Source: CAZGYE01 sp964530165
GTDB lineage: Bacteria; Planctomycetota; Planctomycetia; Planctomycetales; Planctomycetaceae
DNA: 6,084 nt
NCBI GenBank assembly: GCA_964530165.1
Contig: CAZGYE010000326.1
Location: 1 to 6,084 of the forward strand
Direction: 5' to 3'
Every line of letters begins with the position of its first letter. Position 1 is the stretch's first letter. The notes beneath the pieces were generated by a model. That model did not search any database, was not told the DNA's origin, and saw nothing but the letters and a program-made list of their open reading frames with translations. The translations under genes and the position numbers were made by a program. Of the stretch, positions 1-5,905 are shown piece by piece.

Positions 1-444
1 GCTGCCGCCCCCCAGTCCCCGCACGGCGGCGGCGTTGAATGTTCCCGTGACACTCAGTTTCGCCTTCCCCAACCGGCCGCCGGCCGAGGCGAGTTGTTTC
101 TGCAACCGGCTGAACAGGTTGGCCGGCCGTTTCGACCCGCTCTGTTGTTTGGCGTCGGCAGCCTGCCGTTTGCGGGAGGCTTGTTCGATCGCCTGCTGCC
201 AGGCCCGGCGGGCCTCGGCGAGTGCCTGTTCCGAACGGGACAGGTCGCCCGCGAACTGATCGCGGCGTTTCTGCTGCGCGGCGCTCTGTTGCTGCTGGAG
301 TTCGGCCAGCGTCCCGGTCCGCTGCCCTTCGATCTCGGAGAGCCGCTGTTTCCGCTGCTGCTCCCGCTGGAGAATGCCACGGTTCCGGTCTTCTTCGACC
401 GCACGGTTCTTGCCGGTGATTTCCGTATTGATCCGGGCGATTTC
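1..444 (-). pseudogene. Continuation of the tape measure protein in the -1 frame, open at the left edge
   Basis: Reading the minus strand from 444 gives 148 codons without a stop down to position 1, starting EIARINTEITGKN and passing through charged helical sequence (ILQREQQRKQRLSEIEGQ, then LAEARRAWQQAIEQASRKRQ) to an Ala/Gly-rich end, AAAVRGLGGGS. It joins IDAQA, the last good residues of the other frame, to make a natural sequence. The Glu/Gln/Arg/Ala-rich helix is what a tape measure rod should look like, while the formal ORF across the same DNA is low-complexity. This is therefore the real downstream part of the same gene, separated by a one-base shift, and the protein continues beyond the window. 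I mark it as a pseudogene part because of the shift. A sequencing or assembly error would restore one intact gene of at least 643 residues. Confidence 0.75.
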
Positions 445-1928
445 GCCTGAGCGTCGATATCGGAATCGAACAGCGATTTCAGCTTGACCCACGCCTTGCG
501 GATGAAGCCGACCGCATGGTTCCAGGTCTTGGTCAGACCGGTGGTGAACAGCGTCCAGGCATCGGCCAGGAAATCGACTGTTTCGGTCCAGGCCGACTGC
601 AGACCGGCCCAGGCATTCGTGGCGATCTTCGCCGCCCCAAAGACCGCGTCGGTCCAGGTCGAGAGAAAAAACTCCTTCACCGTGACCCAGATCTGGTTGA
701 GAGCATTGACCCCTTTCTGCCACTCGAGCTTGAGCGAGAGCCAGAGAATCTTCGCGGCGAGAGAGATGTCGCCCGCCGCCAGGGCATCGGCGATCCCCTG
801 AAAGGCGCTCAGCGCGTCATCCTTGAGTTCTCCGAACGCCCCCTTCAAGAAATCGAGCGCCTGCGTCCCGACATCGGTCGAGGTGATCAGATGCGCGGCC
901 AATGCCGTAATCCCGGCGATCACCAATCCGATCGGCAAGAGGAGCGCCCCGAGCAGCGAACCCAAAAGACCGATCGCCGTCCCCACACCGGAGAGGACCG
1001 CCGCCATCACCCCCAGCGTACTCGCCAGACCGGAGGCGGCTGTCCCCAGCACGATGAATGCCAGCCCTCCGGCGGCCAGGGCGGCCGCGACCTTGGCGAG
1101 GATCACCACCAGCCCTTTATGCTGTTTGATCCAGGCGGCGACGACCTTGACGCCGGCAGCGACCTTCGTGACCAGCGGCGTGACGACCGGCAGCAGGGCC
1201 GAACCGATTTCGACCGCCGCATCGCTCACCTTGGCTTTGAGGGCCTTCATCTGGTTGGCGAAACTGCCGGCCGAGCGGATGGCGTCCCCCTGCGCAGCGG
1301 TCGTCCCCCGCAGGATGATCGCCATCCGGGCCATCACCTTCTGTTGTTCGGTCGCGTTGTTCTTGTCGATGCCCCGGTTGAACAGTTCCTGTTTGACGGC
1401 CGTTTCGTTCACAATCACGCCGTACTTCTTCATCACCTCACTGGACCCGGTCAGGGCGGCGTGCAGATCGCGGATGACGTCGGAATCGGCTTTGTTGTTG
1501 AACGACGCCAGGTCGATCGCCAGCCCGGTGAGCTGTTTGCTCATCGTCTCGGCCGTTCCCGGAGCGAAACCGATCGGGACGAGCAGATCCTGCGTGCCGG
1601 CCAGAAAGTCGGCGACCTCGTTTTTCGAGCGACCGACCTGAGAAGCGAACTGATCCCCCCACGCCTTGACCGCCTGGGCGTTCTTGCCGAAGACGACGTT
1701 GAATTTGTTCATCGTCTCCTCCATGTCGCTGGCCGCTTTCACCGCCAGCGAGAGCGGACCGGCGACCAGCGCCCCGGCGGCGAACATCTTCGCGCCGATG
1801 GCACGGACCGAGGCCCCGAACGCCCGCAGCCGTTTCCGGGCTCGCTTGAGTCCGCGCACGAGCTTCGAGTCGTCGGCAAATAGCTCTACGAATGCTCGAC
1901 CCGCGCGGATACCCTGTGCTGAGGCCAT
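54..1928 (-). CDS. Phage tail tape measure protein (TP901-like), frame-disrupted near its 3' part
   Basis: Tape measure proteins set tail length, chaperoned inside the growing tail tube, and take part in DNA ejection. Residues 1-65 are basic and helical. Residues about 66-265 form the TP901-type minor tail block, with SDMEETMNKF at 68-77, then DLASFNNK and LTGSSEVMKKYGV around 139-171. Residues 271-348 are very hydrophobic and Gly/Ala-rich, as is usual for the membrane-active part of these proteins. Residues 386-490 are amphipathic with regularly spaced Trp. Residues 1-495 read well; from residue 496 to the stop at 54-56 the frame turns into a low-complexity Ser/Arg/Pro/Asn string that is almost certainly out of frame, and the true continuation is in the -1 frame. 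The ATG at 1926-1928 lies 3 bases after the stop of the upstream gene; only a weak GGGA precedes it. Family assignment is strong. Whether the gene is intact is doubtful. Confidence 0.87.
   Translation of the reverse strand: MASAQGIRAGRAFVELFADDSKLVRGLKRARKRLRAFGASVRAIGAKMFAAGALVAGPLSLAVKAASDMEETMNKFNVVFGKNAQAVKAWGDQFASQVGRSKNEVADFLAGTQDLLVPIGFAPGTAETMSKQLTGLAIDLASFNNKADSDVIRDLHAALTGSSEVMKKYGVIVNETAVKQELFNRGIDKNNATEQQKVMARMAIILRGTTAAQGDAIRSAGSFANQMKALKAKVSDAAVEIGSALLPVVTPLVTKVAAGVKVVAAWIKQHKGLVVILAKVAAALAAGGLAFIVLGTAASGLASTLGVMAAVLSGVGTAIGLLGSLLGALLLPIGLVIAGITALAAHLITSTDVGTQALDFLKGAFGELKDDALSAFQGIADALAAGDISLAAKILWLSLKLEWQKGVNALNQIWVTVKEFFLSTWTDAVFGAAKIATNAWAGLQSAWTETVDFLADAWTLFTTGLTKTWNHAVGFIRKAWVKLKSLFDSDIDAQAKSPGSIRKSPARTVRSKKTGTVAFSSGSSSGNSGSPRSKGSGPGRWPNSSSNRAPRSRNAAISSRATCPVRNRHSPRPAGPGSRRSNKPPANGRLPTPNNRAGRNGRPTCSAGCRNNSPRPAAGWGRRN
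441..447 (-). other. Frameshift point (-1) inside the tape measure gene
   Basis: Frame 1 reads ...FDSDIDAQA to the codon at 446-444. The next sensible codon, GAA, starts at 444, so one base is missing or one base must be re-read. Local minus-strand bases are GCTCAGGCGAAATCGCC. There is no canonical X XXY YYZ slippery heptamer, and tRNA re-pairing at GCG AAA would be poor, so programmed frameshifting is unlikely. Programmed shifts in tail operons usually occur in the assembly chaperone gene rather than in the tape measure gene. Most likely explanations are a mutation in a decaying prophage or a base-call error. Confidence 0.7.
468..743 (-). repeat. Coding repeat: 7/11-residue tryptophan periodicity in the tape measure protein
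   Basis: Trp occurs at residues 396, 403, 414, 425, 440, 447, 458, 469 and 480, followed by Phe 487. The gaps are 7, 11, 11, 15, 7, 11, 11, 11 and 7. Aromatic residues at 11-residue spacing are a known trait of phage tape measure proteins, thought to face the tail tube in a long helical rod. Here two blocks begin with a 7-residue step followed by 11-residue steps, and Ala 436 sits where the first block would have placed its next Trp. The repeat is seen only in the protein; I saw no clear DNA-level tandem repeat. Confidence 0.7.
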
Positions 1929-1931
1929 GTG

Positions 1932-2315
1932 TCATTTCCCATGAAGCCGGTCAACGAAAACTGTTTTGAGCAGCGTGATGTCCGCTTTCGGCGGCGTGTC
2001 GCGTTGGGTTTTTGCTGTGACGTGCGGGTGAAAGTCGGCCGGTTTGAGCAGTTTCGATCTCTTCGGGTCGCGATTCACGTTGGCGATGAGCGCCATCACT
2101 GACGCCGTGTGGTTCCATTGGTCCCGGCGCAACTCAACCGGGTCGATTTCACCCGGAGCGCGAACCGGCACTGGCGCAACTTCAGCGGTGTGATTCACCG
2201 AAGCGCGAAAAGGCAGGAGCGCAACTGCATTTGGGGCTGTCGCGACCGGGGCGACCAACGCTGCCAACGAGATCCGCCCAAACTCACCCGTAATGCAGAC
2301 AAATATCGCTCCCAA
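1932..2315 (-). CDS. Small phage tail-assembly-like protein upstream of the tape measure gene (start uncertain)
   Basis: This frame encodes up to 127 residues ending in FVDRLHGK, with a TGA at 1934-1932 only 3 bases before the tape measure ATG, so the two genes are probably cotranslated. Residues about 55-127 look like a real domain: GEIDPVELRRDQWNHTASV, then MALIANVNRDPKRSK, KPADFHP and a Lys-rich tail. A small protein just before the tape measure is where tail assembly chaperones sit in siphophages and myophages; the role is inferred from position and my impression of similar phage-linked proteins. The N-terminal 50 residues are Ala/Val/Pro-rich and contain a 15-residue repeat. The start is unresolved: there is no ATG before residue 74. 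Candidates are TTG at 2315, GTG at 2198 or GTG at 2171, none with a good Shine-Dalgarno sequence; a stop at 2327-2325 closes the frame. The gene may have lost its true 5' end. Confidence 0.6.
   Translation of the reverse strand: MGAIFVCITGEFGRISLAALVAPVATAPNAVALLPFRASVNHTAEVAPVPVRAPGEIDPVELRRDQWNHTASVMALIANVNRDPKRSKLLKPADFHPHVTAKTQRDTPPKADITLLKTVFVDRLHGK
2155..2226 (-). repeat. Imperfect direct repeat, 45-base period, in the N-terminal part of the small tail gene
   Basis: Positions 2155-2181 and 2200-2226 match at 21 of 27 bases with an offset of exactly 45, sharing AGCGCGAA, GGCA and GCGCAACT on the plus strand. Being a multiple of three, the period keeps frame. At the protein level it appears as VALLPFRASVN followed 15 residues later by VAPVPVRAPGE. 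A flexible Ala/Pro linker that grew by duplication is the simple reading. It gives some support to this frame being translated upstream of the conserved part. Confidence 0.45.
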
Positions 2316-2449
2316 TGCTGGCGATCAGTGCGCCACGTCATCCTTCGGCGACCCCAGTCTTCAAGCGTTTTTCTGCCAAATACGCGAGCGCACGTGCGTT
2401 CCAGTAGTCTGTCCGTTATCATGCGCGTTTCCCAAGCAACCTATGCGCC
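2316..2449. other. Divergent intergenic region between the phage genes and the kinase
   Basis: This 134-base stretch should hold the kinase promoter. I see no convincing -35/-10 pair; TTATCA at 2416-2421 is a weak -10 candidate without a matching -35. On the minus strand the frame ending in TGA at 2340-2338 reads DYWNARALAYLAEKRLKTG and then VAEG before the stop. It looks protein-like but has TGA TAA stops close upstream and no start, so it could be the last scrap of an older gene. Nothing else is recognisable. Confidence 0.35.
2389..2398. promoter_or_regulatory. 10-bp perfect palindrome upstream of the kinase (possible operator)
   Basis: CGCACGTGCG is a perfect palindrome ending 51 bases before the kinase ATG, a plausible distance for a regulator site. 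A single 10-bp palindrome in GC-rich DNA can arise by chance, and no regulator gene is visible nearby. Confidence 0.15.
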
Positions 2450-5400
2450 ATGGCCGTGACACTCGAAAGATTCGTGAAGCGTCTAATCGACAGCGGGCTT
2501 CTGACCGCTGACGAGGTTGCTGCGTTCCGAGATAAGCTGCCCGCCGACAGCCACGGAGAATCCGCCCAGGATCTGGCCCGCGCCCTCGTTCGCGAGAACA
2601 AACTCACTGCCTATCAGGCTCAGGCAGTCTATCAAGGCAAAGGCAAGTCGCTGGTGTTGGGGAACTACGTCGTCCTCGACAAGCTCGGCCAGGGCGGCAT
2701 GGGCATGGTGCTCAAGGCCGAGCACCGGGTGATGGAACGGTTGGTCGCCCTGAAGGTTCTCTCGCCCTCCGTCACCAAGACTCCCGAAGCAGTGCGACGG
2801 TTTCAACGGGACGTCAAAGCGGCTGCCAGGCTCGAACACGTCAATATTGTCACAGCTCACGATGCGGACGAAGCCGGCGGCACACATTTTCTGGTCATGC
2901 AGTACGTCAAAGGGACCGACCTATCGGCACTTGTCAGGGAAAAGGGGCCGCTGCCCATTGACCAAGCCCTCTCCTGTATGCTGCAAGCAGCTCGCGGCCT
3001 GGAATACGCCCACAGTCAGGGGGTGGTGCATCGCGACATCAAACCGTCGAACCTGCTCCTCGACCGTGACGGGACAGTCAAGATCCTCGACATGGGTCTG
3101 GCCCGGCTCGACTCGGCCGGGCCTGACCAGGATCGACTGACGGGCACCGGCCAGATCATGGGCACGGTGGACTTCATGGCCCCTGAGCAGGCGATGGACA
3201 CGAAGCACGCCGACGCGCGGGCCGACATCTATTCGTTGGGGGTCACGCTATGGTACTTGCTGACCCGCCGTCCGCTCTACAGCGGCGGTACTGCGGTCCA
3301 GAAGTTGATGGCACACCAGCAGAAGCCGATTCCATCGTTGTGTCAGGCCTGCCCGCTTGTTTCGCCTGAGTTGGAGGCGGTCGTCGCCAAGATGGTCGCC
3401 AAGACGCCCGAAACGCGATACCAAACGATGACCGAGGTGATCGCCGATTTGGAGCGCTGTCAGGCCGGGCCGACGACGACCCCTTCAGTAGGCACAGCCT
3501 TGGGTGAAGACAGTCGGTTCAACGAGTTCCTGCGAGGCCTGGAGGCTACTGACGGACCGACCGTGGCGACGCAGACGGCCGCCGAAAAGAAACAGGCCGC
3601 GCCGCCGGTCTTGCAGCCGACCGAATCTTGGAAATCGGCGGAAATCCACACCGATCCCCAGACACAGCACTCGCTGGCCAAACCGCCGGCCGCTGACGCG
3701 AAACGAACCCGCCACGCAAAGAAGCGAAAACACCGCTCGCCTCACCCCGCCCGTCAAACGACAACGCCAGCCCCATGTGCCGGAAAGGAAAAAGGACGCC
3801 GACCTCCTCGCTGGCTCGCACCCTTCTCCGGCTGGTTCGCGCAGTTGCCTCGCTCGCGCTTTGCCTTAATGTGCCCGGCCGGTGGTGCTGCATTCCTCCT
3901 GGTACTGGCGGCGATCGTGTTCTTCGTGCAGACGAAGGACGGCGCCATCCGTGTGGAGATCAACGATCCCAACATCGAGGTGTCCATCAAGGGAACCGAG
4001 ATCACCCTCAAGCAGGCTGACCAGGGAAAGGACGTCAAGCTCTCACCGGGCGAAAAGATTCTCGTCGTCCAGCGCGGCGACTTCCAATTCGAGACCGACA
4101 AGCTGATCTTGAAGAAGGGGGAAACCATCACTGTCCGGGTCGAACTGCTGGCCGGGGAAGTCCAGGTGCGGCAAGGGGACAAGCTGATCGGCCAGGCGAA
4201 ATTGCCGCCGCCGTTGGCCGTCGCGCCTTTCGACGCCGCAACGGCAAAGAAGCACCAGAAAGCCTGGGCCGACTATCTCGGCCTGACGGTGGAAAAAGAA
4301 ATCGATCTCGGCAAGGGCGGCAAGCTGACGATGGTGCTGATCCCGCCGGGCGAGTTTCTGATGGGGTCAAGCGATGAGGAACGAGCACGGTTTTTGGAGA
4401 ACCCCAAGGCGGACAACGACCAATGGGCTCTGGAGCACATTCCTGCAGAAGGTCCGCAGCATCGCGCGCGGATTACACGGCCATTTTACCTCGGCAAGTA
4501 CGAAGTGACGCAAGCCCAATGGCAGGTCATGACAGGCAATAACCCCTCGCAGTTCAAGGACAACCCGGCGCACCCGGTGGAGATGGTCAGTTGGAATGAC
4601 ATTCAACCGTTCCTCGCGAAGCTGAACGAAAATGCTTCTGCCGCGAAGATGACCTTTGCCTTGCCGACCGAAGCACAGTGGGAATACGCGTGTCGGGCGG
4701 GCACGACGACATACTGGTGCAGCGGCGACGATCCGGATGAACTAGGGCAATACGCCTGGTTCGATTCAAACTCCGACGACACGACACATCCGGTTGGTCA
4801 ACTCAAGGCAAACGCGTTCGGGCTTCATGACATGCATGGGAACGTCTGCGAACATTGCGCCGATCATTACGCGGTGGACTATTATGCCCACGCGCCGGTG
4901 GAAGACCCGATCGGCCCCTCCGAAGGCAGTGGGCACGTGGGGCGCGGTGGTTGCTGGAGCCGGCATCACGATCACTGCCGATCGGCGTCTCGGGACAACT
5001 ATTCGTGGGGCTACGCTCACAACCTTAACGGCTTCCGGTTGGCGGCAACGATTGACACGCCGAAACTGAAGACTGTCCCTGTACTGACAGGAACCGCCGA
5101 TGACGCCCAGCTCCGCGACACGATCACTTCCGCAGATGGCTGGATCGACGTGATTTCGCTGATAGACCCCCAAGTCGACACTCGGAAGGATGGGGCCGAC
5201 GCGCGAGCTTTCAAAGGAGATGGCTGGACGATCCGGGATGGCGTGCTGGCGTTGACGAAGGCCAGTGACGCGGAGTTGATCGTATTCCCCCTTGATGCGC
5301 CCCGGAGCTACGAAATCCAGGCACGACTGAAGCCCTTGCAGTTCAACCCGGGACTCGACTTTTTCCTCCCGTTAGGGAGTCATCGCGCGCTGGTTCACCT

Positions 5401-5905
5401 CGGGAACCGGGATGGGCTCAATGCGAAAACGTCGATGGCCTTCTCGAATGAGACGAACCGTACCGCCGGTTTCACCAACCCGACGGCCAGGGACACCGGC
5501 TCCATCGATTCCCGCAAAGAGGGTCATCTGGTCAGCCTGCAGGTCACGACGGACGACACCACCGGTCACGTCCGCGCGACAGTCGACGGGGAGCCTGTCA
5601 TTGACTGGTCAGGCCAGGTCGAACTTCTGTTCGGCGAGGCGCCGCCCGACGATTATTTCTACGTGGCCGGTCGTCCGAATCCCATCGCGATTTCGGTTGC
5701 CGGTGGCACAATGGTCTTCGAGGAGTTGCGACTCCGTGTCCTCGCCGGCGAGGCGAAGCTGTTGCGACCGGCTGACATCGACAGGCTTTCTCGCACAGCT
5801 CCACCTCCCGCCGTTGCTCCGTTCAAGGAACCTTCAGGTCGGCCGCACGCATCAGCGCGGCGTGATTATCCCACGACTGGCCGAACTGAAAGCTCGGGAC
5901 ATTAA
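2450..5905 (+). CDS. Membrane serine/threonine protein kinase with SUMF1-like and jelly-roll-like C-terminal domains
   Basis: Predicted transmembrane signalling kinase of 1151 residues. Residues 1-66 form a helical lead-in (FVKRLIDSGLLTADEVAAF) common in planctomycete kinases. The kinase domain is about 73-336: glycine loop LGQGGMGMV 79-87, VALK with Lys102, catalytic loop HRDIKPSN 194-201, DMG 214-216, activation loop with Thr231, Thr233 and Thr239, APE 244-246, ADIYSLG 258-264, and Arg323. All core catalytic residues are present, so it should be active. A basic, Pro/Thr-rich linker (341-470) precedes one membrane span (about 475-494); by the positive-inside rule the kinase is cytoplasmic and the rest outside. 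Residues 495-575 are a beta-rich PEGA-like stalk, 624-866 a SUMF1/FGE-like domain, and 896-1100 a LamG/DUF1080-like domain. ATG 2450 is favoured because an in-frame TAG lies at 2405 and MAVTLERFVKRL fits the family start; no Shine-Dalgarno is visible. Partners and substrates are unknown. Confidence 0.95.
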   Translation: MAVTLERFVKRLIDSGLLTADEVAAFRDKLPADSHGESAQDLARALVRENKLTAYQAQAVYQGKGKSLVLGNYVVLDKLGQGGMGMVLKAEHRVMERLVALKVLSPSVTKTPEAVRRFQRDVKAAARLEHVNIVTAHDADEAGGTHFLVMQYVKGTDLSALVREKGPLPIDQALSCMLQAARGLEYAHSQGVVHRDIKPSNLLLDRDGTVKILDMGLARLDSAGPDQDRLTGTGQIMGTVDFMAPEQAMDTKHADARADIYSLGVTLWYLLTRRPLYSGGTAVQKLMAHQQKPIPSLCQACPLVSPELEAVVAKMVAKTPETRYQTMTEVIADLERCQAGPTTTPSVGTALGEDSRFNEFLRGLEATDGPTVATQTAAEKKQAAPPVLQPTESWKSAEIHTDPQTQHSLAKPPAADAKRTRHAKKRKHRSPHPARQTTTPAPCAGKEKGRRPPRWLAPFSGWFAQLPRSRFALMCPAGGAAFLLVLAAIVFFVQTKDGAIRVEINDPNIEVSIKGTEITLKQADQGKDVKLSPGEKILVVQRGDFQFETDKLILKKGETITVRVELLAGEVQVRQGDKLIGQAKLPPPLAVAPFDAATAKKHQKAWADYLGLTVEKEIDLGKGGKLTMVLIPPGEFLMGSSDEERARFLENPKADNDQWALEHIPAEGPQHRARITRPFYLGKYEVTQAQWQVMTGNNPSQFKDNPAHPVEMVSWNDIQPFLAKLNENASAAKMTFALPTEAQWEYACRAGTTTYWCSGDDPDELGQYAWFDSNSDDTTHPVGQLKANAFGLHDMHGNVCEHCADHYAVDYYAHAPVEDPIGPSEGSGHVGRGGCWSRHHDHCRSASRDNYSWGYAHNLNGFRLAATIDTPKLKTVPVLTGTADDAQLRDTITSADGWIDVISLIDPQVDTRKDGADARAFKGDGWTIRDGVLALTKASDAELIVFPLDAPRSYEIQARLKPLQFNPGLDFFLPLGSHRALVHLGNRDGLNAKTSMAFSNETNRTAGFTNPTARDTGSIDSRKEGHLVSLQVTTDDTTGHVRATVDGEPVIDWSGQVELLFGEAPPDDYFYVAGRPNPIAISVAGGTMVFEELRLRVLAGEAKLLRPADIDRLSRTAPPPAVAPFKEPSGRPHASARRDYPTTGRTESSGH
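2666..3457 (+). other. Domain: PknB-like serine/threonine kinase
   Basis: Residues 73-336 of the kinase protein carry every motif expected of an active bacterial Hanks-type kinase. Two deviations stand out. The helix-C glutamate that normally pairs with the VALK lysine (RRE in PknB, usually FQREV in planctomycete paralogues) appears as Asp121 in FQRDVKAAARLEH. The DFG motif is DMG, a substitution seen in many planctomycete kinases. Asp can probably still form the salt bridge at some cost in geometry. Confidence 0.92.
3872..3931 (+). other. Transmembrane segment of the kinase
   Basis: Residues about 475-494 (CPAGGAAFLLVLAAIVFFVQ) are the only long hydrophobic run in the protein. The preceding linker has dense Lys/Arg (RHAKKRKHRS, GKEKGRRPPRW), while the following residues are acidic and neutral (TKDGAIRVEINDPN), giving an N-in, C-out orientation. 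Confidence 0.85.
4319..5047 (+). other. Domain: SUMF1/formylglycine-generating-enzyme-like (FGE-sulfatase fold), probably non-catalytic
   Basis: Residues 624-866 carry the family signature from start to end: LIPPGEFLMGS, FYLGKYEVTQAQWQVM, NPSQF, HPVEMVSWNDI, LPTEAQWEYACRAG, PVGQLKANAFGLHDMHGNV, CRSASR and NGFRLA. In human FGE the catalytic cysteines sit in GGSYLCHKSYC. The matching stretch here is GGCWSRHHDHC, so the second cysteine is kept (Cys843) but the first is Arg838. Formylglycine synthesis is therefore unlikely, and a ligand-binding role outside the membrane is more plausible. The usual GNVWEWCADWY is GNVCEHCADHY (Cys800, His802, Cys803, His806). Confidence 0.88.
5135..5749 (+). other. 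Domain: LamG/DUF1080-like jelly-roll C-terminal domain
   Basis: Residues about 896-1100 run from DGWIDVISLIDPQVD through GDGWTIRDGVLAL, SYEIQARLKPL, LDFFLPLGSHRALVHLG, VSLQVTTDD, VRATVDGEPVIDW and GTMVFEELRLRVL to LLRP. This beta-strand pattern, with WIDV...DP near the start and a strand of the ATVDGEPVIDW type, is typical of the concanavalin-like module attached to planctomycete SUMF1 kinases, which may bind carbohydrate. The fold is inferred from family resemblance; no catalytic residues are evident. Confidence 0.7.

Noticed and set aside
441..447. Programmed -1 frameshift signal
   Set aside because: No slippery heptamer, and re-pairing at GCG AAA is poor; a mutation or base-call error is simpler.
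516..1883. Plus-strand open frame of 455 codons opposite the tape measure gene
   Set aside because: Its translation is Arg/Asp/Gly/Gln-rich without domain character, and it mirrors the codon pattern of the strongly recognised minus-strand gene. It is a GC-rich antisense shadow.
1438..1935. Minus-strand ATG frame of 165 codons overlapping the tape measure start
   Set aside because: Out of frame with the TP901-like protein, Arg/Gly-rich and without recognisable motifs.
2138..2156. Inverted repeat CCGGGT...ACCCGG as a terminator or operator
   Set aside because: Only 6-base arms inside a probable coding region, with no T-run; likely chance in GC-rich DNA.
4952..5047. Possible diversity-generating retroelement target, because SUMF1-like C-type lectin folds serve as variable proteins
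   Set aside because: No reverse transcriptase and no second, adenine-rich template copy of this stretch were found in the window, and the segment is internal rather than at the C-terminus.
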